Shown piece by piece: positions 5,417 to 5,472 of a stretch of DNA of 5,472 bases. The stretch covers positions 1-5,472 of the forward strand of contig JBDTMC010000511.1 of the NCBI GenBank assembly GCA_039934475.1, given 5' to 3'. Below the pieces are notes generated by a model that saw only the letters and a program-made list of their open reading frames with translations, made no database searches and had not been told where the DNA came from. Position 1 is the stretch's first letter, and every line of letters starts with the position of its first letter. The stretch comes from JBDTMC01 sp039934475. GTDB lineage: Bacteria > Acidobacteriota > Terriglobia > Bryobacterales > Bryobacteraceae. A program made the translations under genes and the position numbers.

Positions 5417-5472
5417 ACAGTTGTTACCGCGCGCCGGAGCACACAACGTACGCCAAGATGAGGACTTATTGG

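Noticed and set aside
1..5472. Mobile element, CRISPR array, tRNA/rRNA or riboswitch
   Set aside because: No terminal inverted repeats, transposase motifs, regularly spaced repeats, cloverleaf or known RNA core were found; nearly the whole window is occupied by four protein-coding genes.

Overview
The window looks like a GC-rich chromosomal segment of an Acidobacteriota bacterium, most likely from the Solibacter/Bryobacteraceae side. Two family hallmarks support this. The first is the tail of a secreted protein carrying the C-terminal domain expanded in Candidatus Solibacter (the TIGR03437 type). The second is a roughly 1100-residue Oar-like TonB-dependent receptor with an N-terminal carboxypeptidase-regulatory-like domain, a protein type massively paralogous in that phylum. 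The assignment rests on recognised sequence patterns; no search was run.

Layout: positions 1-357 (+) hold the 3' end of a gene entering from the left, encoding the last 118 residues of a probable exported protein. It meets, tail to tail with a 3-nt gap, a leftward three-gene cluster. In transcription order (minus strand) the cluster is: a GTG-started TonB-dependent receptor (5311-2003); a NagB/6-phosphogluconolactonase-superfamily sugar-phosphate enzyme (1983-1195), 19 nt downstream with its Shine-Dalgarno site in that gap; and an alpha/beta-hydrolase esterase of the Fes/esterase-D type (first canonical start 1062, end 361). Positions 5312-5472 are a noncoding leader containing the receptor's ribosome binding site, a 13-bp dyad and a weak hint of a rightward promoter.

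Working model (inference): the three minus-strand genes are co-transcribed and serve uptake and early catabolism of an outer-membrane-imported ligand, plausibly amino-sugar-containing. The receptor imports it, the esterase removes an ester group or hydrolyses a conjugate, and the NagB-like enzyme acts on the phosphorylated sugar. Nothing in the sequence fixes the substrate.

The oddest point is the start of the esterase gene. Family-like protein sequence continues about 30 codons upstream of its first ATG/GTG/TTG codon, in a frame open back to the stop of the preceding gene. Either a non-canonical CTG start (with AAGGA 10 nt upstream) or a one-base deletion just after an out-of-frame ATG would explain it. 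I see no mobile element, CRISPR array, tRNA, rRNA or clearly novel multi-gene system.
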